From assembly GCF_910592395.1 (NCBI RefSeq), contig NC_088326.1, positions 9,675,001 to 9,739,000 of the forward strand: 64,000 nucleotides of DNA, given 5' to 3'. Both the position numbers and the translations under genes were made by a program. The stretch's first letter is position 1. Every line of letters begins with the position of its first letter. Positions 22,846-34,529 of this stretch are shown here, piece after piece. The notes below the pieces were generated by a model. That model was not told the origin of the DNA, did not search any database, and saw nothing but the letters and a program-made list of their open reading frames with translations. The DNA comes from Lineus longissimus. Taxonomy: Eukaryota; Nemertea; Pilidiophora; Heteronemertea; Lineidae.

Positions 22846-23106
22846 ATGTTTGGCGCGGCTGGTGGTAGTCGATCACAATTCAAAAAGGTTGTCTTTGATT
22901 GGGGTGTAATCCAACCGGATTTAGGAGCCCAAGATGTTATTTCACTATTGGCCTGCGCTTTCCTTTGTATTCACCCAGGCTGCTCAACACTAACTGTTCT
23001 GCTCGACGATGCGCGCTTTATCTGCCAAATGAGTAGAAAGAAGGGAACGTGTATGGAGAAGGAGGAGGCTTTTATGAATCCAGGTTCACGGATGTATCAG
23101 AAAAAG
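22846..23106 (+). CDS. Gene A3, exon 1
   Basis: 87 codons, MFGAAGG start (Ser2 to Phe), otherwise nearly identical to A1 with Met for Leu in FICQM. The donor GTGATA is conserved and the intron to 23697 is 591 bp. Confidence 0.55.
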
Positions 23107-23697
23107 GTGATACATTTGTATCAGATTTTAGTCATATAAAACCAGAAAACTCCACCCCGAACCAGTCAATTAATATTCACCATCAATAATAAGTATGACC
23201 TGCTTATTTCTGGTTGGTTGATGCATGAAATAAGACGTAAGAAGGCTGTCGTAATCAACACTGACCAGCCTTTGTTAATGAAAACATTTGTAGAAATTCT
23301 ATCAATGGCATTTTTTTAAGACATTTCTAGTTTCATTGATTTTCATAAGATTTCTTACAGAAATGTTTGCCTGTGTGGACAAGTTTATAATTGAACCACG
23401 GCAAAGAGCGTAGATGATATTAAGTACAACAGTTTTTATTCGATATGCAGGCTGCGAATGACCATCAAATGCATTCGGGAGCATCCGATTTGGAAGGTGG
23501 TAGATGTCATTCTAACGCCATTCGAATAACCTGACTGTGAATATTATGGGTGAACCTGAATATAAAATGTTACGACACGCACGTTCTGTTCGGCGAAATA
23601 TTGACAAGGGTTGTTTACTCGAACTATCACACAACAGACAACTAATAACCAATTGTCAACAGTTACATTCATAACATTATGCTTAAATTACTAATAG

Positions 23698-24687
23698 GAA
23701 ATATACACGATAGTATATAAAGGTTATGCTAGGGTGTCGTTTATACCCAAATTTACAGTATATAAAGGTGATAGTTGGCATTTTGATCAGCATTATGGCA
23801 GAATACTTATGCTGAAGACGCCGAAGATTACACCATACTTCTATGTTTTGGTTTACAAAATGACTGATGATCATTATAGACTAGTGTACAGAACTAAGTT
23901 CTATAAGGACGTGTCTGCTTGGAATCCTTTGCTTGACTACAAGCAGTTTACTGCATTCTTTTACGTACCTAAAGGGCAGAGGGGACGGTTCATTTTCTAT
24001 GATATTACGAAAGGCATTTTTCTGGGAACACTTGTCGCTCCAAAAACAGAAAGTTGTTACACTGTTGGACCGAGCATACAAGCTCAAATAGGATTTCAGG
24101 AGAAGGTGGTAGTCTCGTGTAATTTTAAAGGTCGTACAAAAGCAACGTTTTACAACACAAAAAGAGTTAATAATAAAAATGGGAGTTTTCAACTTATCCT
24201 TTATAAAGGCGTTTCTCTGCCTATCAATGGACCACCTGGTCCTATCATAATTAGTAAAGATGTCTACACCATTCAGGTAATTAATAGAAGGGTACATATG
24301 GTTGTATATCAGAAAGAAGACATAAGCAATCCTGTCGTTTATTTGATTAAACAAACACGTTTAGAACGATACTGCCGAGTTTCGTCAAGTTTTTCACTAG
24401 AACCAAACTCCCGACTAGTTTTTCAACTGTGTTTTCCTGGACCACATGGCAATGCGATGGAGAGGACCTTTGTTCCACGAAACGGTTTATTAAGGAACGG
24501 GTCCGGTAAAATAACCTTTTCTGAAATGACTCCGTCTTTTCATCCTCTAACCAATGACGGTGACAGCAAACATTTTAGATTCAGCCCACCGGATGGTTCC
24601 TTAATTCATCTAATACGATATCAAAGAAAATCAGCTGAGTCGAAAGAATATCTCATGTTAGCTGTTGTATATAAAAGACAGCAGTAG
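23698..24687 (+). CDS. Gene A3, exon 2 (type 1 allele)
   Basis: The exon has 329 codons and is almost identical to A1; the visible protein changes are Arg to Lys at codon 175 and Ser to Leu near codon 309. It carries the type 1 NGPPGPIIIS loop. The AATAAA downstream is changed to CATAAA. Confidence 0.8.
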   Translation, partial: EIYTIVYKGYARVSFIPKFTVYKGDSWHFDQHYGRILMLKTPKITPYFYVLVYKMTDDHYRLVYRTKFYKDVSAWNPLLDYKQFTAFFYVPKGQRGRFIFYDITKGIFLGTLVAPKTESCYTVGPSIQAQIGFQEKVVVSCNFKGRTKATFYNTKRVNNKNGSFQLILYKGVSLPINGPPGPIIISKDVYTIQVINRRVHMVVYQKEDISNPVVYLIKQTRLERYCRVSSSFSLEPNSRLVFQLCFPGPHGNAMERTFVPRNGLLRNGSGKITFSEMTPSFHPLTNDGDSKHFRFSPPDGSLIHLIRYQRKSAESKEYLMLAVVYKRQQ

Positions 24688-25281
24688 GGTGGCCCGCACA
24701 GAAAATGTGTCCTTCACACAATGGATACACATTATAATTATATTGTGCAAGGGAAACGTTTCCTAGGCCATAAACCTTGAAATGTTCCCGTAGTTGAAAT
24801 TTGGCGAATTCACTCATGTTCAGTTGACACTAAACTAAATATCGCGTTTTCTGCCGGAATTTAATACCTTTTGTCGCCCAGTGGTTGATGCATCATAGTT
24901 AAAAAATTTGCCTCATTTCAGTTTTGGTAGTGAATTAGAAAATCGTTTTCGTTAATAATCGACTTACGATGTGTGATCGATGACTCAGTGGCTTTTGACC
25001 AATTGTTATATATACAAGTTAATCAATTACAAACTCATAGACGACTTCATTAGGTCTGGTTAGTCCACAATATGCTCAATTTTATCTAATTAAATGGTGC
25101 TACACGAGTATACAACGTTCTTTGGGTATAGTTTTTCAGATAAAAACATCCCCACAACAAATCATTTTCGAATAAATTTCATTTTTCTTCATAGGCGATT
25201 AGCATTCTTAAATATCGTTTAGTTCAATTCCTGCCTTTCTTACCACCAATAAAAACGGAAAGGAATGGTTTTGAAATCAGA

Positions 25282-26253
25282 ATGCATAACACGTTTCCTT
25301 TGCTTTTGGTAAGCTATCGTGAACAGCCGGTGCCTTGGAAACGATTAATTTTCTATAGAACCGATGTTACTTTTCGCCACCATGGTCAAACCTCGCGGGT
25401 AAGATATAATATGTCTTACTATCATAGACCAGGCAGGTATCATTTCAAAATTATCTCCAAGTATATAATTTCGCTGCCTCTCAAGATGTCACATAATCAA
25501 CATTGTGTTTGCCGTGGTGATGGAAAGATATACGATTTTACGACAGGCAAACATGTTGGGCGTCTCATAATTCCAGCAAAAGAGAAGGAAATATGTTGGA
25601 TTGCATTCAGCGTTGATCTGGCTACAATCGCTTATTATGCGATGCTTTATTCAAGAAAATTGTGGCGGCTGACTATGTATAATGTACAGTGGGAATTCGA
25701 GAATAACGAATGGATATGTACAATGTTACATAATTACACTGTCTACAACTACCTTCCTTTGGTTAGAGGAGCAAAGCTAATCATCAGCGAATTGCGACCT
25801 TTATTTGAATATGGCGCTGCTTTTAACTTAGGATTTCCAGATTCTCTAAATCTTATGTTATTTCCTGATACACGCATTAGAACAGCACCGCAGAAGTATC
25901 ACACACTGTTAATAACAGGCCACCCGATACATCTATGGACGAATTACAAAAGTCGAATATCCCTTTATCGTTTTGATTTAACTCAGTCATATATAAGCAT
26001 TGTCGAATTCTCTTCATTTTTGTCAAGAACCAACTCGATTCTGAATGAAAAGGGCGAGTATGTGATAATTCGCCGTAATGTTGAAATTCAAAGGTCGATG
26101 GCAGTGGATAGGAAACGATTTGTTCGACCTATGGTATGGGTTGACCAACAGTGGAGCATATGTCAAATATACTATCACACGTCTGATGGGCACCATGTGT
26201 ATAAGGGAATGAATGTCTACAGTAGAACCGATAATTTGGAGGGTAATGCATAG
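25282..26253 (+). CDS. Gene B3, novel 323-aa protein
   Basis: The ORF is intact. Its N-terminal third is the most divergent among B1-B3: HHGQT at 33-37, SYYHRPGRYHFKIIS near 45-59, and LKMSHNQHCV near 67-76. From the GKIYDFTTGKHVGRL anchor onward it is nearly the same as B1 and B2. This sharp step in divergence suggests either selection on the N-terminal region or gene conversion of the rest. Confidence 0.8.
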   Translation: MHNTFPLLLVSYREQPVPWKRLIFYRTDVTFRHHGQTSRVRYNMSYYHRPGRYHFKIISKYIISLPLKMSHNQHCVCRGDGKIYDFTTGKHVGRLIIPAKEKEICWIAFSVDLATIAYYAMLYSRKLWRLTMYNVQWEFENNEWICTMLHNYTVYNYLPLVRGAKLIISELRPLFEYGAAFNLGFPDSLNLMLFPDTRIRTAPQKYHTLLITGHPIHLWTNYKSRISLYRFDLTQSYISIVEFSSFLSRTNSILNEKGEYVIIRRNVEIQRSMAVDRKRFVRPMVWVDQQWSICQIYYHTSDGHHVYKGMNVYSRTDNLEGNA

Positions 26254-26609
26254 ATCACGTTAGTTCACTAAAGCACCGCAAAATATTCGCGTTCAATCAG
26301 ACTACCAACCTTCCCAACTAAACCTTTGAATCTCCATGATGTTCAAATAAGGATCCAGTTCATGTAAATGTGTGGATTTATTGGACCTCTCTAAGTTGAT
26401 CGAGTGCTGATGCATTCGCCATAACACGCTAAGCTGGACGTTGATTGTTCATCTTTTATTAATCTGTATATTAATACTAGAACTGGTAAAAGTATCTTTA
26501 TGTCTACCATCGCCTTAACCGCTTGATGGAATATCCTAATTTTTCGTATGTGCACGTAGATTCTAACCGTTAAGCCATTCAGCTAAATCTCCAATCCATA
26601 TTTTTTAGC

Positions 26610-26990
26610 GAAATGTGTTTTTCGTGTTTGTTTTCGTATGAACATCCTGAGATCGTGTGTTTTTTCGTATGAACATCCTGAGATAGTGTGTTTTTTCGTA
26701 TGAAAATCCTGAGATCGTGTGTTTTTTCGTATGAACATCCTGAGATAGTGTGTTTTTTCGTATGAACATCCTGAGATCGTGTGTGTTTTCGTATGAACAT
26801 CCTGTGATCGTGTGTGTTTTCGTATGAATATCCTGAGATCGTGTGTTTTTTCGTATGAACATCCTGAGATCGTGTGTTTTTTCGTATGAACATCCTAAGA
26901 TAGTGTGTTTTTTTCGTATGAACATCCTGAGATCGTGTGTTTTTTCGTATGAACATCCTGAGAGTGTGTGTTTTTTCGTATGAACAGAGA
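26610..26990. repeat. 31-bp minisatellite, about 12 units
   Basis: The unit is the same as at 8030-8515, with about four fewer copies. It is followed by the same SINE-like tRNA fragment (27047-27089). Confidence 0.95.
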
Positions 26991-28733
26991 CCGGCACCTG
27001 AGATATAGATGCAAGATCGCCACTCCATTTTTAGGAATTGTAAAGACACTGGCCTATCACGCCAGCGACCTGAGTTCAAAACCCGGAGCGGTTAATTTCT
27101 TTCCTAACTTTTTCCGTGATTCTTATCATTTCTTAGTGAATATATATATCATGTTGTGTATGCGTATATTTATTTATTTTCTAAACGATCTTAACTGATT
27201 TTAAACGATCAATTCAGCATGTGGTATGTCCAGCCCCTTTTCAACAATGAGGCGGTCATAACTTAGCATTGCTATAACGCTCAGGCCAATCCGGAGCATA
27301 GGCCCGCAGTGTGTAATCTTATCTTTGCCGTTCATTGAAAAAATGGTGTCGATTACTGGTATGATAACCAGCCGGTTACGTCAAATCTATCAATTAATTG
27401 GTAAACTAGCCAATCAAGACAGAATTCGCGCTTGAAGACATGCCTCCATTCATGAATGTGGCTATGCAGTATTGTGATCGTGGTTTTAGGCAATGGACGG
27501 ATGACTGGTAATTTAAAACCGAGAATAAAGTAAATGTATATACAGTAAGTTCACAGTTTATCGGTGGTGAAGGAAAATATTTCTAAGTCAAATGGTAGGC
27601 CACAAAGGGAGGCCTAGAATGGCAAAGCTAGTCAGATCACATCTATTACATCGGCCTTGCTTCTTTTCGGGCCAATGCACTTATCCCCAAAGTCAGTGAT
27701 CAATACTGCAGTGGTGCCCGAAGTTCATATACCATAAACTGGAATTATAGCCGTTTGGGACAGAGGTGTAAAATGCACTCTTGACAAGCCTACAAATGAT
27801 TAAGCACTAAAATCTAATATCGAGTATGATCACGTACAAGAGACTTAAAAATACCGCAAAGAATTCGAGATTAATCCGAGGAACTTCCCTGCCGAACAAA
27901 AACGAAAACTCTCGGGCAACTTCCAAGAAAAGCTGGGTCCAATAAAATATTCGAAAAGTTGACTCGATTCTCGTATTGAATCAACAATTGACAAGTTTTG
28001 CAAGCTTACGTTTTAAATTCACGATTGCGATTACGATTTTACGATATCCTGGCGCAAAATTTTGTGCCCACAGTCGACTTGAAATCCCGCAGAGCGCTAT
28101 AAGAAAACGTAATCGTTCAAGAAAAACGTTAGCTTGCAAACCCTACTTCTATTTACATCCGCCATTGACGAAGCCTCGTTTTGACCCCCCCCCCCCCCTC
28201 CCGTCACATTCCTCGATGTGCATCCTTTTTATAAACTTGGTTCAAGTTTGTCCTCGGGCTCGGCAGAAAACTTGACCTATAGAACGGTATATAGCGCATT
28301 AAACACTTTCTATAGGGGTCGGTTAAAATAGTTTCTAAAAGTACTAAATATATGTGCCCCAATCCCGCAATGCCCATCGCCTCCCCACCTTCAACCCTCC
28401 ACTTTCCCTAAAGTGATCTACATAGAGTCCAACAGTCAATCAACAGTGCGCTAAAGGCCCCCCCCCCCCGCCCCCTTAATAGTGAAATAGCTTCCCGGCG
28501 CCTACATTGTATCTAAGACGTCACCGATAGACCAACGAAGCTTCTGTTCGGTTCGCCCAACAGCAACTGTAGCTACCGGAGTTTCTATTCGGAGATAGTG
28601 CCTATGCATTTGTGGCCTTTATCCCACCGATAGGCATTGATAACGCTATCAGAAATTCGATTCGGTCGGCCCAGATCATATATGGTGTCCGCAAATGAAA
28701 ATGCCAGCCCAGACAAATAAAACAAAACCTTAC
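26991..28733. other. Spacer of core 3, copy of 8516-10262; no gene seen
   Basis: It is nearly identical to the core 1 spacer, including the tRNA-like fragment, the poly-C runs near 28185 and 28460, and the weak ORF near 27976. This supports a ~19-kb higher-order duplication. Confidence 0.7.
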
Positions 28734-28788
28734 CAGCAGCCATACTTGCAGCGACCAATGCGAACAGAATGACAACCTTTAAGTTCAT
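28734..28788 (-). CDS. Signal-peptide exon of the antisense gene, copy 2
   Basis: The signal peptide (MNLKVVILFALVAASMAAG) and the donor G|GTAAGG are the same as at 10263-10317. Its preservation with a TATA box in both copies is what one expects of a first coding exon. The following exons were not found. Confidence 0.5.
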
Positions 28789-29681
28789 TTTTCTGGAAAC
28801 AAAATTAATAGTTCAACTATCTTTGCATGGAAATAGTGGCGTTATAAAAATGTTGCGAGAGGAGGAGGGTGTCATGTCCATCTATTTATAAGGCAAGAGC
28901 ACACCGATCGACAGCTCACCATTAGAATATTGAGAGAAAATCTGATTTGAAATAAAAAGCGAACAAACACTTTTAGTGAAAGTTTATCTCAAATCCTGTG
29001 TCTCAAGTCGGGTGTATTTTCTTATTCAAGAGGTTACTGATCAACTGGGAACGAATTAGTTGTCCCTACTATATACTGTCTGGTCGTTTTGTTGAAGGAT
29101 CAATCTGTACCCTTTAAATGACAAGTTCAAATAAAAGCGACAATTGCATACGAGTCTGAATATCCGGGGAAATGTGTCCTGATTAACAGACAACTCCAGT
29201 GTTAAGGGACATGTACTGTAGCCCGGAAAATATTTGCCGCATGCAGGTTTTCTTTGCGGTTGCCTGCTTTTTACTACAAACTTTAACACTTTGCTTTTGT
29301 GTATATTTGCGGAGCTTCGGCATCCGGAGCCGTTATGCATAATGTTTGTACAAAGTGACATTTTGCGGATTGATTCAGACGGTAAAACCGTAAAATTAAA
29401 ACGCCCGCAGAAATTTTCTGTGACAGTACCTTATGAAAGAAAAAGTAGAAAATACAGTATGCGTAAACATACTGACATGACTGTTTGAAGTGCAAGCGCC
29501 TATGTAATCCCTTGCCCACAATCGCAAACAACACTCGAAATGTGGTGACAGTTTCATCAGAATATAAACATCTGGAGAACTTCGGATGATACGACATTCA
29601 TTTAATCGTAGATCCCTGCATCGAATCCCACCCTAGGCGTTATACCTTGTTCAAGCTATTTTCTCTACTTTTTAAATTTTC
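28789..29681. other. Spacer, copy of 10318-11211; no supported gene
   Basis: It repeats the core 1 spacer with scattered substitutions. Overlapping ORFs of 84-104 codons on both strands are not supported. Confidence 0.5.
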
Positions 29682-32369
29682 TGGTAGAAATTAACTCCTG
29701 GCGATGCCAATCCGGTTTGAACAAAAAACAGCGTCCCAGACCCTAAATCTGACATGCAAAATAAAGATGCAGTGGATTGAGATGGCGTTCATAAGCTCCA
29801 GGTCCAGGTCTACAATATTAGATGACGGGGATGCTACCATGGAACCTGTTGCAGCGATTTACTCGTCAATAACTAACTTCAAATGCATGAAAGCCAATAA
29901 AAGAATTCATCACATCTATTTTGTATTGGTGGTAGTTAGAATACTGGCCGGGAACACTTGGCTCCCAATTAAGCAGATCTAAGGAAAATAGCCTTACACA
30001 AGGAAAAGGGGTAAGACTGACATAACCATGCCAGCTTCGGGAGACAGACCAAGTTAAAGGAGACACGCTCAACCAATATACTAAGTACTCAAAATTGGCT
30101 AAGAGCCACCCTGCGTATCAATGATGCGAAATGTATACTGTACGTGGAGCTGTATTTATCGCCAGCTAACATATTAATACATGGTTCTGTTGAAACCAGA
30201 TACATACAATACCCCAAGCAACAATTATTTAGAATATTGTGTTCTCAGGACACTCTATTTGGACAAATATTGCTTTTTCTTACCGCTATACTTCGTCATA
30301 TATTGACATAATCATGGTTCTGCATCCTTTGAATTAAAACGATTTTACGAGCTTTGATCAATAATTCAATAAACCTTACCAATGAATCAAGTTTTCAGTA
30401 AAAAGGATCTATTGATACCAATACTGGTCATGCCTCAATCCCGTTTTGTTTTCCCTGTGCATAAGGTGAAGGATTGGAAATATCGGGTCTAAAACATTAG
30501 TTGCCGACTGGAGAAAGGAACTGCCAGTGTTAACCTATTTCAAGCAACCTGACGTGACAGACTTAAGGTTTGCCTAATTGTACTTCCCCTTGACTGATGG
30601 AGATGTTTTGAAACTGGATTTAGAGGTATACACTATATCGAAAGTTCTGACTAGTAGCTTGACAAATTCAATGCACCCGCTCGGATATGAGCCGACAAGG
30701 ACGAAATACCTCCCAAATCAACCATCCCAATATATGTTGTAATGTGTCACTGGTTTTATAAATACTCGAGTTTCTCACTCACTCCTAACGTTCAGCCAGA
30801 TCTACATAGTGCACATTTCTAGGCCCGTAATGGGGTAATGTTAAGGCCTTTTATAATCCTCTGGTAATTGAATGTGAATAGCAAGAGTTGTAGGCGAAAA
30901 GTGAATGGGGTTTGGATATTGATTACGGCATACCGTGGCATTGCCTTTAGCCCCATTTACACGGTGGGGGTTCGATCCAGATTGAGACCTGTTCGGTTCA
31001 ACACGCACCATGTAAATCAGATTTTAAATAGCCCGAACGATCTTGAACAGCCTCAAGCGAACCGACCCGAGACTCGCCAAATAGCGAAGTCTCGGGTTGG
31101 TTCAGGAGAATTAGGCGGGTTAAGGCGGGTTCGCGCTGTCGTGTAAATGCGAACCGACCAGGTCGGTTTGAATCTGTGTGTTTTATGTGTACATCGTATA
31201 GCGATGAGTCGTGTCATACATCTAAGATAAGTGTGCGTATGTAACCATGTGCGTCCTATAATATCCATCAGTTAATAGGGCCTGTACAATTAACATATTG
31301 CAAGGGAAGTTCATGGACACCAGCTACATGTAGTTCATAGACACTTCATACATTTTGAGATTCGGAGATTCGCCAAACTGGTCTTTAAATTGTACGTGCA
31401 GTCAAAGCTGTGACAGGGAGGATGCAATGGCCGATAAAATATCGATATTCCTGAGTAGAACGTGAGCACGTACCCGCCAACGTCACCATCGGCCACGGCA
31501 CGAACGAACCGTGCAAGCTGATAATGGAAACGTTTGTGGAACAGGAAGTGACTGGGCAGCCGACATCTGGGTAATATCGCCCTTAATAATGCCAATGGTC
31601 TTTTCACATTGCACTGTATATTTTAAAGCAAATCGGTGAACATGTCTTAAACAATTCAAAGTTATTCATGAGACGAACTTGAATTAGATAACACCATCGT
31701 CCTGCGCATTCTCGAGCTTCCAAACCGGAGAAAATCATCTCGACGTGCGATCTGGTGATTCGGTTCAGTCAGTCAGCCTGTTTTCTTTTTGGCTCGTTGG
31801 GGGTAGGATTTGGCGATAGTGTTTCCTAATCCAAGGTGCTCTATGCGTCGGAATTTTCTTTCGACATAGATAACAGTACTCACCTTTCGGCTAGCGGTCA
31901 AGAGGTTCCTGGCTCGATCCATACTACAGTCGGCATGACACTCTAAGAAGGTATCAATGTTTAACTTGCCTAATTTCAGTAATTTTTATGCTTTTGTTTA
32001 ATGTTTGTAGCACTGATTGAACAGCTTCAATTGACTCTACTCAAAATTTCTTGAACACGACCGACCGAGGTTAAATGATAAACTTTGACATAATCAAGTT
32101 ATAGTAATAAATCCAAAGCTTTCATTTCAATTCTTTAAAGAGTGCATGCTTCTTCGCCCATTGCAAATGCATTCGTCACATGAACTCAATCAACATGCAT
32201 CAGGTTCAATGTGGCGCTGTCATCTACCTTACTATTGAGTAGTTCGCTACATTTTCCGACCAGGTTAAACATATCAAGGGATGTTATATCATCAATACCG
32301 ATTCCCGGGTTCTCTCTGGTTTGAAACGAACGCATAGCTGCGCTCAACTATTCCGTCCGAGCATAGATT

Positions 32370-32630
32370 ATGTCTGGCGCGGCTGGTGGTAGTCGATCAC
32401 AATTCAAAAAGGTTGTCTTCGATTGGAGTGTAATCCAACCGGATTTAGGAGCCCAAGACGTTATTTCACTATTGGCCTGCGCTCTCCTTTGTATTCACCC
32501 AGGCTGCTCAACACTAACTGTTCTGCTCGACGATGAGCGCTTTATCTGCCAAATGAGTAGAAAGAAGGGAACGTGTATGGAGAAGGAGGAGGCTTTAATG
32601 AATCAAGGTTCACGGATGTATCAGAAAAAG
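32370..32630 (+). CDS. Gene A4, exon 1
   Basis: 87 codons of type 2 (WSVIQ, ALLCIHPGC), with Gln for Pro in MNQGSRM. Donor GTGATA; intron of 586 bp to 33216. Confidence 0.55.
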
Positions 32631-33216
32631 GTGATAAATCTGTTTCACAGATTTTAGTCATATAAAACCAGATAACTCCACCCCGAACCAGTCAATTAAT
32701 ATTCACCATTACTTATAATTATGACCTGCTTATTTCTGGTTGGTTGATGCATGAAATAAGACGTAAGGAGGCTGTCGTAATCAACACTAACCAGCCTTTT
32801 TTAATGAAAACATATGTAGAAATTCTATCAATGGCATTTTTGAAGACATTTCTAGTTTCATTGATTCTCATAAGATTTCTTACAGAAATGTTTGTATGTG
32901 TGGACAAGTTTATAATTGAACCACGGCAAAGAGCGTAGATGATATTAAGTACAACAGTTTTTATTCGATATGCAGGCTGCGAATGACCATCGAATGCATT
33001 CGGGTGCATCCGAATTGGGACGGTGGTAGATGTCATTCTAACGCCATTCGAATAACCTGACTGTGAATATTATGAGTGAACCTGAATATAAAATGTTACG
33101 ACACGCACGTTCTGTTCGGCGAAATATTGACAAGGGTTGTATACTCCACCTATCACGCAACAGACTGCCAATTGTTAACAGTTACATTCATAACATTATG
33201 TTTAAATTACTAATAG

Positions 33217-34206
33217 GAAATATACACGATAGTATATAAAGGTCATGCTAGGGTGTCGTTTATACCCAAATGTACAGTAAATAAAGGTGATGGTTGGCAT
33301 TTTGATCAGCAAACTGGCAGAATACTTATGCTGAAGACGCCGAGGATTACACCATACTACTATGTTTTGGTTTATAAAATGACTGATGATTATTATAGAC
33401 TAGTGTACAGAACTAAGTTCTATAAGGACGTGTCTGCTTGGAATCCTTTGCTTGACTACAAGCAGTTTACTGCATTTTTTTACGGACCTAAAGGGCAGAG
33501 GGGACGTTTCATTTTCTATGATATTACGAAAGGCATTTTTCTGGGAACACTTGTCGCTCCAAAAACAGAAAGTTGTTACACTGTTGGACCGAGCATACAA
33601 GCTAAAATAGGATTTCAGGAGAAGGTGGTAGTCTCGTGCAATTTCAATGGTCGTACAAAAGCAACGTTTTACAACACAAAAAGAGTTAATAATAAAAATG
33701 GGAGTTTTCAACTTATCCTTTATAAAGGCGTTTCTCTGCCTATCAATGTATCACCTCGTCTTATGATAATTAGTAGCGATGTCTACACCATTCAGGTAAT
33801 TAATAGACGGATACATATGGTTGTATATCAGAAAGAAGACATAAGCAATCCTGTCGTTTATTTGATTAAACAAACACGTTTTACACGATACTGCCGAGTT
33901 TCGTCAAGTTTTTCACTAGAACCAAACTCCCGACTAGTTTTTCAACTGTGTTTTCCTGGACCACATGGCAATGCGATGGGGAGGACCTTTGTTCCACGAA
34001 ACGGACTATTAAGGAACGGGTCCGGTAAAATAACCTTTTCTGAAATGACTCCGTCTTTTCATCCTCTAACCAATGACGGTGACGGCAAACATTTTAGATT
34101 CAGCCCACTGGATGGTTCCTTAATTCATCTAATACGATATCAAAGAAAATCAGCTGAGTCGAAAGAATATCTCGCGTCAGCTGTTATATATAAAAGACAG
34201 CAGTAG
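33217..34206 (+). CDS. Gene A4, exon 2 (mosaic, mainly type 2)
   Basis: The exon is open for 329 codons. It carries the type 2 N-terminus and NVSPRLMIISSD loop, but type 1 residues at EPNSR and RNGSGKITFSE, then type 2 again (GDGKHF, PLDGS, ASAVIYK). The 3' flank (GCACAGAAAATGTGTCC) is type 1. The patchwork indicates short gene-conversion tracts. AATAAA lies at 34288-34293. Confidence 0.8.
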   Translation, partial: EIYTIVYKGHARVSFIPKCTVNKGDGWHFDQQTGRILMLKTPRITPYYYVLVYKMTDDYYRLVYRTKFYKDVSAWNPLLDYKQFTAFFYGPKGQRGRFIFYDITKGIFLGTLVAPKTESCYTVGPSIQAKIGFQEKVVVSCNFNGRTKATFYNTKRVNNKNGSFQLILYKGVSLPINVSPRLMIISSDVYTIQVINRRIHMVVYQKEDISNPVVYLIKQTRFTRYCRVSSSFSLEPNSRLVFQLCFPGPHGNAMGRTFVPRNGLLRNGSGKITFSEMTPSFHPLTNDGDGKHFRFSPLDGSLIHLIRYQRKSAESKEYLASAVIYKRQQ

Positions 34207-34529
34207 GGTGGCCCGCACAGAAAATGTGTCCTTCACACAATGGATACACATTATAATTATATTGTGCAAGGGAAACGTTTCCTGGGCAATAAACCATGAA
34301 ATGTCCCCGTAGTTGAAATTTGGCGAATTCACTCATGTTCAGTTGACACTAAACTAAATATCACGTTTTCTACCGGAATTTAATACCTTTTGTCGCCCAG
34401 TGGTTGATGCATCACAGTTCAAAAATTTGCCTCTTTTCAGTTTTGGTAGTGAATTAGAAAATAGTTCTCGTTAATAATCGTCTTACGATGTGTGATCGAT
34501 GACTCAGTGGCTTTTTACCAATTGTTATA

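Larger units (their letters stand above)
20720..26600 (+). repeat. Tandem duplication core, copy 3 (genes A3 and B3)
   Basis: This core is closest to core 1 in gene A and in keeping the minisatellite after gene B. Its non-coding leader is 20720-22845. It lacks the core 1 MITE between A and B. Confidence 0.95.
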
